Assembly: GCA_000632805.1 (NCBI GenBank)
Contig: CP007444.1
Coordinates: 3,522,772 to 3,586,771, forward strand
Direction of reading: 5' to 3'
From: Dyella jiangningensis
GTDB taxonomy: Bacteria; Pseudomonadota; Gammaproteobacteria; Xanthomonadales; Rhodanobacteraceae
Length of the DNA stretch: 64,000 bases
This document shows, piece by piece, positions 34,182 through 43,984 of this stretch (within the stretch, counting starts at the first letter, position 1; every line of letters begins with the position of its first letter). The position numbers and the translations under genes are program-made. Under the pieces are notes generated by a model, which did no database searches, was not told the DNA's origin, and saw only the letters and a program-made list of their open reading frames with translations.

Positions 34182-35650
34182 GCTCGGCCCTCCAGCGCGT
34201 GGCGGGCCACCGCCAGGTCGTCGAACGGACGCTTCCCCGTCGCGCCTTCCTGATACGTCTCGTGTCCCTTGCCTGCGATCAGCACCACATCGCCGGCGCT
34301 GGCCGAGGCGAGTGCGAGCTGGATGGCGGCGGCGCGATCGCGCTCGACCGTCGCCGCTTCGGGATGACGCAAACCGGCGACAATGTTCGCCACGATGACG
34401 TCGCCGTTCTCGGTACGCGGGTTGTCGTCAGTAATGATGATGGCGTCGGCCAGGCGCTCGGCGATCTCGCCCATCTGCGGGCGCTTGCCGGCGTCGCGAT
34501 CGCCGCCGCAGCCGAACACGCAGATCAGGCGACCTTCGCAATGGGCACGCAGCGCCTTGAGCGCCTGTTCCAGCGCGTCCGGCGTATGCGAGTAATCGAC
34601 CACGGCCAACGGCACGCCACCGACACCGCCGAGGCGGTTCATGCGGCCGTTGATCGGCTCCAGCACGGCGATGGCATCGGCAATGCGCTCGAACGATTCG
34701 CCCATGGCACCGAGGCAGGCCACCACCGCCAGCAGATTGGCGACATTGAACCGACCCAGCAGGCGGCTGCGCACGGCGCGTTCACCCCACGGCGTATGCA
34801 GGGTGAACGCCAGGCCTTCGGCAGAGGTCACGACGTCCGTCGCGCGCACATCGGCAACCGCATCGCCCGCAGCGCTCAGGCGCAGCGCACGCACGCCCTG
34901 CGACAGACGATCAGGCAGCGAGCGACCGAAGGCGTCGTCGATATTGATCGCCGCGCCCTTCAACGTCGGCCATGCAAACAGCTTGGCCTTGGCTTCGCCG
35001 TAGGCTTCCATGCTGCCGTGGTAGTCGAGGTGATCGCGGGTGAGATTAGTGAAAGCCGCCACTTCGAACGCTACTGCACCGACGCGGCCCTGCTCGAGCG
35101 CGTGGGATGACACTTCCATGGCGACGTGCGTCGCACCCTGCTCGCGGAACGAGGCCAGCAGGCCCTGCACGTTGATCGCATCCGGCGTGGTGCGCTCGCC
35201 TTCGTTGAGCTGGCCATGCAGGCCAGCGCCCAGCGTGCCGATGGTGGCGGCGCGATGACCGAGCAGCTCCAGCGCCTGCGCCAGCAGCTGTACGGTCGAA
35301 GTCTTGCCGTTGGTGCCGGTCACGCCGATCACGTGCAGCGATTCGGACGGACGTCCGAAGAAACGCGCGGCGATCTCGCCGACCTTGCCGTGCAGGCCAT
35401 CGACCCACAGCACCGGCACATCGATGCCGGACGCATCGGCGGCCGGCGCTTCGGCCAGCACCACGCGCGCACCGCGCGCGACGGCGCCCTTCGCGAAATG
35501 GATGCCGTGCTCGCGCGTGCCGCGCAATGCAAAGAACGCGTCCCCGGGCTTCACCTCGCGCGAATCCAGCGTGAGGCCTGAAACGACGATATCGCCTACA
35601 CCCGGGGTGTCGGCGATGCCGTGGAGAAGCTGGTCGAGGCGGGCGCTCAT
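34178..35650 (-). CDS. murE: UDP-MurNAc-tripeptide synthetase, meso-diaminopimelate type
   Basis: This 490-residue ligase adds the third stem-peptide residue. The P-loop is VTGTNGKTSTVQL. DDNPRTEN contains the DNPR signature that marks meso-diaminopimelate rather than lysine specificity. ATG at 35650 overlaps the ftsI stop (ATGA); the frame stays open upstream but those residues are antisense-like and out of family. Confidence 0.96.
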   Translation of the reverse strand: MSARLDQLLHGIADTPGVGDIVVSGLTLDSREVKPGDAFFALRGTREHGIHFAKGAVARGARVVLAEAPAADASGIDVPVLWVDGLHGKVGEIAARFFGRPSESLHVIGVTGTNGKTSTVQLLAQALELLGHRAATIGTLGAGLHGQLNEGERTTPDAINVQGLLASFREQGATHVAMEVSSHALEQGRVGAVAFEVAAFTNLTRDHLDYHGSMEAYGEAKAKLFAWPTLKGAAINIDDAFGRSLPDRLSQGVRALRLSAAGDAVADVRATDVVTSAEGLAFTLHTPWGERAVRSRLLGRFNVANLLAVVACLGAMGESFERIADAIAVLEPINGRMNRLGGVGGVPLAVVDYSHTPDALEQALKALRAHCEGRLICVFGCGGDRDAGKRPQMGEIAERLADAIIITDDNPRTENGDVIVANIVAGLRHPEAATVERDRAAAIQLALASASAGDVVLIAGKGHETYQEGATGKRPFDDLAVARHALEGRA

Positions 35651-37461
35651 GGCGTGGCCCCCTCGATCGGTGCGTCGTCCACCTGTTCGACGGTGGGCTG
35701 TTTGTTGCTGGTCAAACCGTTCTGTCCTTGCAACGGGCCGCCGACATACCAGCGCCCGATGTTGTCTGGAGGCACATCCATGAGCCGCAATGCGCCATCC
35801 ATCACCTTGGCAAAGACGGGGCCGGAAACGAGGGCGCCGTAGTAGCTGCCCTTCTTCGGGTTGTCGATCACCACCACGGCGGCCATGCGCGGATTCGACG
35901 CCGGCACGATGCCGGCGAAGGCGGCGCTGTAGTTGTTCTTCGAGTAGCCGCCGGCGCTGGCCTTGTGCGCGGTACCGGTCTTGCCGGCCACGCCGTAGTT
36001 GGCAATCCACGCCCACGGTGCCGCGGTGCCGCCCGGCTGCGTCACCGACTCCATCATCTGCACCAGCTCGTTGGCGATCTTCGGATCGACGATCTGCTTG
36101 GCTTCGTTGTCCGAACCCTTCACGAAGGTGGGCAAGTGCATCACGCCGCTGTCGGCGATGGTGGCGTAACCGTTCGCCAGCTGGAGCGGCGTCACGTTCA
36201 GGCCGTAGCCATAGGCCAGGATGGCCTTTTCCAGCATGCCCCAGCCCTTGCCCGGCTTCAGATAGCCCGAGGCTTCGCCAGGAAAGCCGCTGTTGGTGCT
36301 GCTGCCGAAACCAAACGCACGGTAGGTGTCGTACATCAGGCCGGTGTCGAGCGTCATCGCGACCTTGGCGGCACCGATGTTGCTGGACTTGGCGAGGATG
36401 CCGGTCGGCGAGAGCATGCCGTAGGCGTGCGTGTCGCGGATGTCGTGCGAGATGTAATAGAAGTGGCCGTTGCCCGTGTCGATCAGCGGGCCGGTTGGCG
36501 TGTACTTGCCGCTCGACAGCGCCGCCGCCATCACGAACGGTTTGATGGTGGAACCGGGCTCCACCACGTCGGTCATCGCGCGGTTGCGCCGGCTCGACGG
36601 ATTGCTGCCGCGCAAGGCATTCGGGTTGTACGTGGGCCAGTTCACCATGGCCAGCACTTCGCCGGTACGTACGTCGAGGATCACCATCGAGCCGGAGTCG
36701 GCATCGGACTGCTCGATGGTGTTCTTCAATTCGTTGTACGCGAGGAACTGGATGCGACGGTCAATGCTGAGCGTGATGTCGCGCCCCGGCTGAGGCGCGC
36801 GCACCAGCTCCACGTCTTCCACGACATGACCCATGCGATCGCGGATCACGCGCTTGGCGCCGGGCTTGCCGGCCAGCCAGTCGTCGAAGGCCAGCTCAAG
36901 GCCTTCCTGGCCGTGGTCGTCGATGTTGGTGAAGCCCAGCACGTGCGAGGTCACCGGACCCGACGGATAGAAGCGGCGGAACTCGCGTTGACCGTTGACG
37001 CCCGGCACACCGAGGTCAAGCACCACCTGCGCCGCATCCGGCGACATCTGGCGCTTCAGGTAGACGAACTCGCGCTCCGAACGCTGCATCAGATATTGCT
37101 TGAGCGAATCCGCATCCATGCCGATGGCCTTGGCCAGCGCCGGCAGCTTGTCTTCGCTGTTCAGCACTTCGGACGGATTGGCCCAGATCGAGACGACCGG
37201 CGTGGACACCGCCAGCGGCTCGCCGTTGCGATCGAAGATGGTGCCGCGCGACACCGCGATGGGCACTTCGCGCAGGAAGCGGGCGTCACCCTGGTTCTGG
37301 TAGAACTCCTTGCGCACCACCTGCAGGTCGAACGCACGCGCCACCAGGCCCAGCGAGGCGAGCGACAGCACGCCCACCACCAGCAACATGCGACGGCGGG
37401 CGCTGGGGGCCGCGGTACGGCGGCGGGTGGGCGAAGGTGTCGTGCGCGGGCGCGGCTTCAT
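35647..37461 (-). CDS. ftsI: Septal peptidoglycan transpeptidase FtsI (PBP3)
   Basis: This 604-residue class B penicillin-binding protein cross-links septal peptidoglycan. A single N-terminal membrane helix (residues about 25-43) precedes the dimerisation domain and the transpeptidase domain. The active-site motifs are SxxK at S304-K307 (EPGSTIKPF), SxN at S359-N361 (KSSN) and KTG at 493-495 (GKTGTAHK). It overlaps ftsL and murE by 4 bases each. Confidence 0.97.
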   Translation of the reverse strand: MKPRPRTTPSPTRRRTAAPSARRRMLLVVGVLSLASLGLVARAFDLQVVRKEFYQNQGDARFLREVPIAVSRGTIFDRNGEPLAVSTPVVSIWANPSEVLNSEDKLPALAKAIGMDADSLKQYLMQRSEREFVYLKRQMSPDAAQVVLDLGVPGVNGQREFRRFYPSGPVTSHVLGFTNIDDHGQEGLELAFDDWLAGKPGAKRVIRDRMGHVVEDVELVRAPQPGRDITLSIDRRIQFLAYNELKNTIEQSDADSGSMVILDVRTGEVLAMVNWPTYNPNALRGSNPSSRRNRAMTDVVEPGSTIKPFVMAAALSSGKYTPTGPLIDTGNGHFYYISHDIRDTHAYGMLSPTGILAKSSNIGAAKVAMTLDTGLMYDTYRAFGFGSSTNSGFPGEASGYLKPGKGWGMLEKAILAYGYGLNVTPLQLANGYATIADSGVMHLPTFVKGSDNEAKQIVDPKIANELVQMMESVTQPGGTAAPWAWIANYGVAGKTGTAHKASAGGYSKNNYSAAFAGIVPASNPRMAAVVVIDNPKKGSYYGALVSGPVFAKVMDGALRLMDVPPDNIGRWYVGGPLQGQNGLTSNKQPTVEQVDDAPIEGATP

Positions 37462-37727
37462 CGACGCACCAGCTGGATGTCTTGCGGCTTGGGATTGAGC
37501 ATGCCCAGCTTCCGCGCCTCTTCGTCCACGCGACGCGGCTCGGCCCAGGTGGCCTGCTCCAGTTCCAGCTTGCCGTATTCGATGTTGAGATCGTCGCGCG
37601 CGTTCTGCAGGCGGGTGAGCTCGACGAACAGCACGCGACTCTCATGGCGCGTCCACACCACGGCAATGGCGCTGGACAGCACCGCCGCGATCAGGATCAG
37701 CATGAAGAGGGTGCCGATGACCTTCAT
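37458..37727 (-). CDS. ftsL: Cell division protein FtsL
   Basis: This 89-residue bitopic protein has one membrane helix (LFMLILIAAVLSSAIAVVW) and a periplasmic leucine-zipper-like coiled coil (about residues 30-65). It forms the FtsQLB complex that activates FtsWI. The size and position between rsmH and ftsI are diagnostic. Confidence 0.92.
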   Translation of the reverse strand: MKVIGTLFMLILIAAVLSSAIAVVWTRHESRVLFVELTRLQNARDDLNIEYGKLELEQATWAEPRRVDEEARKLGMLNPKPQDIQLVRR

Positions 37728-38650
37728 GCGAGCTTCTCCGCCACGCGCAGCACGGCCGAGCGGGAGCGCGGATTGACGGAAAGCTCTTCGTCCGAAGGAA
37801 ACTGGGCCTTGCCCACGGCAGCCAGGCGCGCGGGCGCCGCTGCCACCGGCGGGCCGCGACGGCTGCCCTGCACGCGACCGGAGTGGTCGCGAATGAACAG
37901 TTTCACGGCGCGGTCTTCCAGCGAGTGGAAGCTGATGATGGAAAGGCGGCCGCCCACCTTGAGCAGTTCGAGCGCGGCGTTGAGGCCATGCTCCAGCGCG
38001 TCCAGCTCGCCGTTCACGCGGATGCGCAGCGCCTGGAAGCTACGCGTGGCCGGATGCTTGCCGGGCTCGCGGCGGCCGACCACGCGCTCGATCAAGCCAG
38101 CCAGCTGGCCGGTACGGGTGATCGGGTTTTCGGCGCGATCCTCGACGATGGCGCGGGCGATCTTGCGGCTGAAACGCTCTTCGCCGTAGATCCACAGCAC
38201 GTCGGCAATCTCTTTCTCCGAGGCATGCGCAAGGAAATCGGCGGCACTCTCGCCCTGCGTCGTGTCCATGCGCATGTCGAGCGGCGCGTCGGCCATGAAG
38301 CTGAAGCCGCGCGCAGCTTCGTCGAGCTGGGGCGAGGACACGCCGAGGTCGAGCAGGATGCCGTCGAGGCCGCCGGCGGTTTCGTCCCACTCGGCCATGG
38401 TGGAGAAATTGGCGTGACGGATGGAGACGCGGGGGTCGCTGGCGAACTCAGCCTGAGCGGTGGCGATGGCCTTGGGGTCGCGATCCATCAGCAAGAGGCG
38501 GCCGTCGGGGCCCAGGCGCGACAACACGGCGCGAGCGTGACCGCCGCGTCCGAAGGTGCCATCGAGATACCGCCCGCCAGCTTGCACGGCGAGTCCCTCC
38601 ACTGCTTCACCCAGCATCACCGGGATGTGCTTCAGCTGCTGCTCGGCCAT
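37724..38650 (-). CDS. rsmH: 16S rRNA (cytosine-1402-N4) methyltransferase
   Basis: This 308-residue SAM-dependent enzyme (MraW) methylates C1402 in the ribosomal decoding centre. HIPVMLGEAVEGL at the N-terminus, the SAM-binding LDGTFGRGGHARAVL and the LDLGVSSPQLDEAARGFSF segment are typical. ATG at 38650 is preferred to a GTG three codons earlier. It overlaps ftsL by 4 bases. Confidence 0.97.
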   Translation of the reverse strand: MAEQQLKHIPVMLGEAVEGLAVQAGGRYLDGTFGRGGHARAVLSRLGPDGRLLLMDRDPKAIATAQAEFASDPRVSIRHANFSTMAEWDETAGGLDGILLDLGVSSPQLDEAARGFSFMADAPLDMRMDTTQGESAADFLAHASEKEIADVLWIYGEERFSRKIARAIVEDRAENPITRTGQLAGLIERVVGRREPGKHPATRSFQALRIRVNGELDALEHGLNAALELLKVGGRLSIISFHSLEDRAVKLFIRDHSGRVQGSRRGPPVAAAPARLAAVGKAQFPSDEELSVNPRSRSAVLRVAEKLA

Positions 38651-38707
38651 GCCGCGCACTCCCGCTCCCGTCCCGCCACCAAATAGCCGCGCCGCAACCG
38701 TCGCCGG

Positions 38708-39154
38708 TTACAGCTGCAGCTCCGCCATCTCGTCTGTGATCTCGTCTTCGCCGATGGTCTGGCGGATCTTGGCCAGGTGGGCCTGTTCGCTCCAAAGCTC
38801 GAACTTGTTGCCCATGCCCAGCAGAACCGCTTTCTTCTCGATACCCGTGGTCGCGCGCTGGCTGGCAGGCAGCAGCAGGCGGGCGGCGCCATCGGGCTCG
38901 ACCACCGCCGCGGCACCGACCAGCTTCATCTGCATGTCGCGATGGGCGGCCTTGACCTTGGGCAATGCGTTCACCTGGTCGCGCACCTTTTCCCACTCGG
39001 CGTACGGGAACAGCCACAGGCAGCCCGTCTCGAAGGGGTTGTAGGTGATCACCAGACGATTGGCACAGGCGTCGGCCACCAACTCGCGGTATGCGGTCGG
39101 TATGGCCAGCCGGCCCTTGTCGTCAACGGTGATGGCGGTTTCGCCCTGGAACAC
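38708..39154 (-). CDS. mraZ: Transcriptional regulator MraZ
   Basis: This 148-residue protein contains two AbrB-like swapped-hairpin DNA-binding repeats. The first is in [16 protein letters not shown] and the second in [15 protein letters not shown]. MraZ represses the dcw cluster by binding repeated TGGG elements next to the mra promoter. Such elements are present at 39166-39199, just upstream of this gene. It is the first gene of the cluster. Confidence 0.96.
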   Translation of the reverse strand: MFQGETAITVDDKGRLAIPTAYRELVADACANRLVITYNPFETGCLWLFPYAEWEKVRDQVNALPKVKAAHRDMQMKLVGAAAVVEPDGAARLLLPASQRATTGIEKKAVLLGMGNKFELWSEQAHLAKIRQTIGEDEITDEMAELQL

Positions 39155-39165
39155 GACCGTTAGGC

Positions 39166-39199
39166 TCCACGAAATCCCACGATTTCACACAGGAACCCA
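39166..39199 (-). promoter_or_regulatory. MraZ-box: four TGGG-type repeats
   Basis: Read on the minus strand the order is TGGG-N6-TGTG-N6-TGGG-N6-TGGA. This is four direct repeats with exact 10-base spacing, the known MraZ operator layout. They begin inside the -10 element and end 11 bases before the mraZ ATG, so MraZ binding would occlude RNA polymerase. Two of the four repeats are imperfect (TGTG and TGGA). Confidence 0.88.
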
Positions 39200-39227
39200 C
39201 GATAGTCTCGCCCCCTGAGACTGTCAA
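39199..39227 (-). promoter_or_regulatory. Main dcw-cluster (mra) promoter
   Basis: On the minus strand a perfect TTGACA (39222-39227) is separated by 17 bases from TATCGT (39199-39204). This sigma-70 type promoter lies about 45 bases before mraZ and overlaps the MraZ repeats. Confidence 0.85.
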
Positions 39228-39415
39228 GGGAATTTTGCTTGTGAATCAATGAGAAAGGCGGTGATCTGGCAGTAATTCCAGCCTTTTATGAGGAACTACC
39301 GGAAGGTACTTGAATGGCTGGGTTTTTTTGGTTCCAAGCCACCGCTGCCGATCTGTCTTCAGGCCGTCGAAATACCTGCTCGCATGAACCGGCCGTTCAG
39401 ACCTTCCATACGCGA

Positions 39416-39454
39416 CCGTCGCCGCCGTGTCGGGACCCGACACGGCGGCGACGG
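39416..39454. terminator. Perfect 19-base inverted repeat downstream of rnpB
   Basis: Arms 39416-39434 and 39436-39454 are fully complementary with a single central base. It lies 17 bases beyond the 3' end of the RNase P RNA gene and about 190 bases upstream of the mra promoter. Neither strand has a U tract after it, so the terminator role is inferred. Apart from this hairpin and the mra control region, the 39155-39471 gap holds nothing recognisable. Confidence 0.6.
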
Positions 39455-39471
39455 CCGGTAAGAAGGAGGGT

Positions 39472-39836
<365 letters not shown>

Positions 39837-39918
39837 CGCGCATTCTAGTGGAATGTGAGGCTCAAAGGGCTTGAGAGTTGGTTACGCGAGCGACGTTTGG
39901 CAGAAATATGCCACTCAT

Positions 39919-40031
39919 GTGGGAGCGCACCCTGTGCGCGACCGCGGAGATAGGGCATGGCCTCTGTTTTTCGATTTTCGGGGCAGACGATGGCGGCTTC
40001 GCCCCGGGTCGCGCACAGGGTGCGCTCCCAC
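39919..40031. repeat. REP-like inverted pair D
   Basis: A perfect 25-base inverted repeat (39919-39943 and 40007-40031) of the GGAGCGCACCCTGTGCGCGA type lies between rsmI and rnpB. It is the only pair not located between convergent genes. Confidence 0.85.
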
Positions 40032-40055
40032 AAAATTAAGGATGACCTGCTTACC

Positions 40056-40883
40056 TCACCCTTCGTACAACAACTTCCTCGGCGCCCCGCTGATCGCCGC
40101 CGCCAACTTCGCCGCCTTCGCCGGTGGCAACTCCTCGCGCAGGATGGCGAACACCCGCCGCCCTTCCGCCTCGCGCGCATCCGCCTCTTCGCCACGTCCG
40201 GCCACCAGGATCACGCACTCGCCACGCTGTTGGTCCGGATCATTCGCCACGCGCGTCGCCAGTTCGCCGAGCGGCTCGCCGATCACCGTTTCGAACAACT
40301 TGGTCAACTCGCGCGCCAGCACACCCTCGCGCGCCGCGCCGAACACGTCGCGCATGTCCGCCACGCTTTCGGCCACGCGATGCGAGGATTCATAGAAGAT
40401 GAGCGTACGCGCGTCGCCCGCAAGTTCCTGCAAGCGAGAACGACGCGCCGCCGCCTTGGGGGGCAGGAAGCCTTCGAACACGAAGCGATCGCTGGGCAAG
40501 CCCGCGACCGACAGCGCCGCGATGGCAGCACACGCGCCCGGCACAGGTGCGCAACGGATGCCCGCCGCCCGCGCCGTACGCACGAGGCGAAAGCCCGGAT
40601 CGCTGATCAACGGCGTGCCTGCATCGGAAATCAACGCCACCGACTCGCCGCCAAGCAACCGTCGCACGATCGCGTCGACGACTTCGCGCTCGTTGTGCTC
40701 GTGCAAGGCCACCAGCGGCGTGCCGATGTTGTAATGCATGAGCAGCGGACGGCTGTGCCGCGTGTCTTCCGCCGCGATCACCGCCACCGAACGCAAGGTT
40801 TCGATGGCGCGCGCGGAAAAGTCATCGCGATGACCGATCGGCGTGGCAACGATCCATAGCTGGCCGGGCTGAATCTGTGACAT
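40056..40883 (-). CDS. rsmI: 16S rRNA (cytidine-1402-2'-O) methyltransferase
   Basis: This 275-residue tetrapyrrole-methylase-fold enzyme adds the 2'-O-methyl group to C1402, the same base that RsmH modifies. WIVATPIGHRDDFSARA, AAEDTRHSRPLL, SDAGTPLISDPG and FEGFLPPKAAAR are the family signatures. It is divergent from the LpoA-like gene, as is common in gammaproteobacteria. Confidence 0.95.
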   Translation of the reverse strand: MSQIQPGQLWIVATPIGHRDDFSARAIETLRSVAVIAAEDTRHSRPLLMHYNIGTPLVALHEHNEREVVDAIVRRLLGGESVALISDAGTPLISDPGFRLVRTARAAGIRCAPVPGACAAIAALSVAGLPSDRFVFEGFLPPKAAARRSRLQELAGDARTLIFYESSHRVAESVADMRDVFGAAREGVLARELTKLFETVIGEPLGELATRVANDPDQQRGECVILVAGRGEEADAREAEGRRVFAILREELPPAKAAKLAAAISGAPRKLLYEG

Positions 40884-40965
40884 CTTGCCGTTTCCTCCGC
40901 CGCGAGGCGGCGATCCAATGGGCTATCATCGCCCATCCGCGTCAAAAGCTCGAAGGGATTTGGCC

Positions 40966-42822
40966 ATGCGCTTGTATCGCGCCGCAGGCACCGCCCTGCT
41001 GATTTCACTCGCACTCACTGCCTGCGTGCCCCCTGCCGCCCAGCGCTCTCCCGCCGAGATCGCCGCCGCGCAGCAGGCGCAGACACTGGCGCAGCAAGGC
41101 AAGTTCGACGAGGCGGCGCAGTCGTATCTCACACTGGCCCAGACCAGCGGCAACCGCGATGAATACCAGTTGCTCGCCGCCGAGGCCTATCGCCAGGAAG
41201 GCCAGCTCGACCGTGCCGCACCATTCCTCGACAACATCCGCCGCCAGCGCCTTACCGGCGACGAACCGGTACGTCTGGACCTGCTGCAGGCCGAACTCGC
41301 GCTCAAGCAGCACAACGCGCCCCATGCCTTGCAGCTGACCACGCAACCGAACCTGACCGTGCCCGCCGCACTGCAGCTTCGGCTGCTCGAACTGCGTTCG
41401 CAGGCCATGCAACAAACTGGCGACTCCTGGGGCGCCGCACGTACGCGCGTGGAAATGGACGGCCAATTGAGCGGACTGGACCAGGCGCAGAATCGCAAGC
41501 AGGTCGTCACCCTGCTCACCCAACTCGGCGTGGAACCGCTCAAGGCACGCGCGGCAGCCATGCAGCCGGGTGATCGCATGCTGCCCTGGGTGAATGAAGC
41601 CCTGGGCCAGCTCGGCGTCGCTGTCGCACGCCCTGCTCCGTCGCTGGAGCAGGAGGTGGGCACGATGATTCCCGGTGAAGGCGCGAACGTACGCGAAGGC
41701 TTCAAGATGCCTGCGCGCGTGGCGCTGCTGTTGCCCGTCAGCGGTAGCACCGCTTCTGCCGGCACGACGGTACGCGAAGGTTTCTTCGCGGCCTATGCCG
41801 ATTCTTCGCGCAACCACGCGCCGCGCCCGCCGGTGCGCGTGTACGACAGCGGCGGCACTGCCGCGGGCGCGATCAAGGGTTATCAGCAAGCCGTCGCCGA
41901 TGGCGCGCAGCTCGTCATCGGCCCGCTGACGCGAGCGGAAGTATCCGCGCTGTTCGGCCAGCCGCAGCTGCCCGTGGCCCTGCTCGCACTCAACCATCCC
42001 GATGACAAGAGCCTGCCGGCCAGTGGCGTGAGTGAATTCGGCCTGCTGCCGGAGACGGAAGGCGCACAGGCCGCCGATCACATGAGCGAAGGGGGCATCA
42101 CCAACGCCTTCGTCATCGCCGGCAACGATGACTTCGCGCAGCGCGCGGCCAAGTCGTTCAAGGCGGAGCTGGAAGCTCGCGGCGGCAAGGTCGCCGGCAT
42201 GGGCAACCTCGGCGCCACCGGCGTCAACTACGCCTCGACCATCAGCGGCCTGGGCATGCCCACCGATACCGGCGATGTCTCCGCGGCCAACAACAACACA
42301 GGCATCTTCATCAGCATGCGTCCGCAACAGGCGCGACTGCTGCTGCCGCAGCTCAAGCTCGCGCGCGTCAACCTGCCCGTGTTCGGCACCTCGCACATCT
42401 ACGCTGGCGTCGACGACGCCGGCGCCAACCGCGACCTGGAAGGCGTGGAGTTCTGCGACGCGCCGTGGCTGTTCGACGTACAGCCCGGCCTGCCCAACCA
42501 CGGCGACATCGCGGGCCAGCTGCCCGCCGCGCGCGGCACCTCGGCGCGCCTGTTCGCCTTCGGCATGGATGCCTGGAACCTTGCACCGTACGTCGACTGG
42601 CTCCGCGCCCACCCCGGCAGCTACCTGCCCGGCGCCAGCGGACAGCTCACCGCCGACCAGTTCGGCCGCATCCGCCGCGTGCTGGTGTGGGCCAAGTTCC
42701 AGGATGGGCTCGCCCGCCCGCTCAACGGCAGCCTGCAAATGGACAGCGCACCGGCGCTCGCGCCGCCCGTCGACAACAACACCCCGCCGCCGAACAACGG
42801 CCAGCCCATCGAACACAACTGA
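40966..42822 (+). CDS. LpoA-like penicillin-binding protein activator lipoprotein
   Basis: This 618-residue outer-membrane lipoprotein has a signal peptide II with lipobox LTAC (cysteine at residue 19 or so). A TPR-rich N-terminal half and a C-terminal periplasmic-binding-protein-like domain (VALLLPVSGSTASAGTTVREGFFAAY) match LpoA, the activator of PBP1A. The C-terminal tail is proline- and asparagine-rich. ATG at 40966 follows a GAAGGGA Shine-Dalgarno. The rsmI/lpoA/yraN arrangement is the standard one. Whether a PBP1A partner is regulated as in E. coli is inference. Confidence 0.88.
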   Translation: MRLYRAAGTALLISLALTACVPPAAQRSPAEIAAAQQAQTLAQQGKFDEAAQSYLTLAQTSGNRDEYQLLAAEAYRQEGQLDRAAPFLDNIRRQRLTGDEPVRLDLLQAELALKQHNAPHALQLTTQPNLTVPAALQLRLLELRSQAMQQTGDSWGAARTRVEMDGQLSGLDQAQNRKQVVTLLTQLGVEPLKARAAAMQPGDRMLPWVNEALGQLGVAVARPAPSLEQEVGTMIPGEGANVREGFKMPARVALLLPVSGSTASAGTTVREGFFAAYADSSRNHAPRPPVRVYDSGGTAAGAIKGYQQAVADGAQLVIGPLTRAEVSALFGQPQLPVALLALNHPDDKSLPASGVSEFGLLPETEGAQAADHMSEGGITNAFVIAGNDDFAQRAAKSFKAELEARGGKVAGMGNLGATGVNYASTISGLGMPTDTGDVSAANNNTGIFISMRPQQARLLLPQLKLARVNLPVFGTSHIYAGVDDAGANRDLEGVEFCDAPWLFDVQPGLPNHGDIAGQLPAARGTSARLFAFGMDAWNLAPYVDWLRAHPGSYLPGASGQLTADQFGRIRRVLVWAKFQDGLARPLNGSLQMDSAPALAPPVDNNTPPPNNGQPIEHN

Positions 42823-43169
42823 TGCGCGCCGCCGGCGCCCTCTTCGAGCAACGGGCCTGCGCAGAACTGCAACGCGCAGGCCTCAAGCTCCTGGACCGCA
42901 ACTACACCACGCGTTACGGCGAAATCGATCTGGTGATGCTGGATCGCGACACCGTGGTTTTTGTCGAAGTGCGTCACCGACTTCACGGCGGCGCCGCGGC
43001 CTCCGTCACCACCCGCAAGCAGGCCCGCCTCATTGCCGCCGCGGAACTGTGGCTTGCGGCTCACCCGTCGCACGCAAAACATCCCTGCCGTTTCGATGTG
43101 GTCAGCTTTGACGGACCCGCCCCTGACGCGCGTATGACGCGTTGGCGCAATGCCTTCGAGTCTTGCTGA
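42822..43169 (+). CDS. yraN: YraN family (UPF0102) endonuclease-like protein
   Basis: This 115-residue protein has the Holliday-junction-resolvase-like fold of UPF0102. RNYTTRYGEIDLVMLDRDTVVFVEV holds the catalytic E-D-ExK-like residues, although the final ExK lysine is replaced (EVRHR). Its first base overlaps the LpoA stop (TGATG). It is the last core gene before the T4SS island. Confidence 0.85.
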   Translation: MRAAGALFEQRACAELQRAGLKLLDRNYTTRYGEIDLVMLDRDTVVFVEVRHRLHGGAAASVTTRKQARLIAAAELWLAAHPSHAKHPCRFDVVSFDGPAPDARMTRWRNAFESC

Positions 43170-43984
43170 ATGCGTGTTCGGACAAGCAATGGGGGCTTGT
43201 TGAGCCCTGACGCAATGAGATCTCAAGTCGGCTTAGCCCGAACCAGAGACGACAAACTCCGTTACCAGACGTAACCAGAATCCTACATGTAGCGATTTGC
43301 TGCTGGCACATTTTGATAGTTCTCAGCGCAATCGCCTGCAACGCAGCACCGTCGCCACCTTACATGTAAAGCCTCGTTGCTTGGCGGCGACGTCGCAGCA
43401 CGGGCGGACGCAAACTCCCCGACCGCCCGCGGTACCGCTGATGAATCCCCGCGATTTTCCATATTTTTGGGGAATTCAGCCGTGTGGCAAGCCGAATGTC
43501 TGTGCACCCAAGTGCCACCGAGCCTCGCCATTGACGCAATGCATCGGCTCGGCAGCACGCAGCGACACATGGCAAAAAGTGAGCAGACTCCTTCACGTTT
43601 TTCAGCGTTCTGCGGTAGGCGCGAGGGAAATTCGTGCGGTCTACTTAAAAGGACCCCGATAGCCGTTGCATTCGACGCGTGTATTGGCCAGCCCAAACCA
43701 GCGCGCTTCGGCGCCGCTGGCCAAGCAAACAGGAAGCTAGAAATGGAATCTGCCTTCAACCTCTTGCGGGCCGACTTACTGTCGGCTGTCGCGTCAAGCC
43801 TATCGACTCTATTGATGGCAAAGGATCGCCTGCTGGCGCGTGCAACGGTTCTGCCATCGTCGACGTTCTCCCACTGAGACGCCGTCCCACTCCTTCCTGC
43901 GACCGGCGCGCGTCTGCGCGCCGTGTCGTACTCCGCCGCGCGCCAAGCGCAAAGCATAACCCCGTTTTAGCCTACGAGTACGCC
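43170..43984 (+). promoter_or_regulatory. Non-coding leader of the virB operon
   Basis: No convincing gene is seen in these 815 bases. A 166-codon open frame at 43377-43877 lacks recognisable features and a good ribosome site. Two ACATGT-centred palindromes, CTACATGTAG (43283-43292) and TTACATGTAA (43360-43369), have centres 77 bases apart and could be regulator sites. In X. citri the position before virB7 is occupied by virD4; it is absent here. Confidence 0.4.

Noticed and set aside
43377..43877. A 166-codon frame upstream of virB7
   Set aside because: It has no ribosome site, no secondary-structure pattern typical of a protein and no recognisable motif, and lies in a region of mixed composition.
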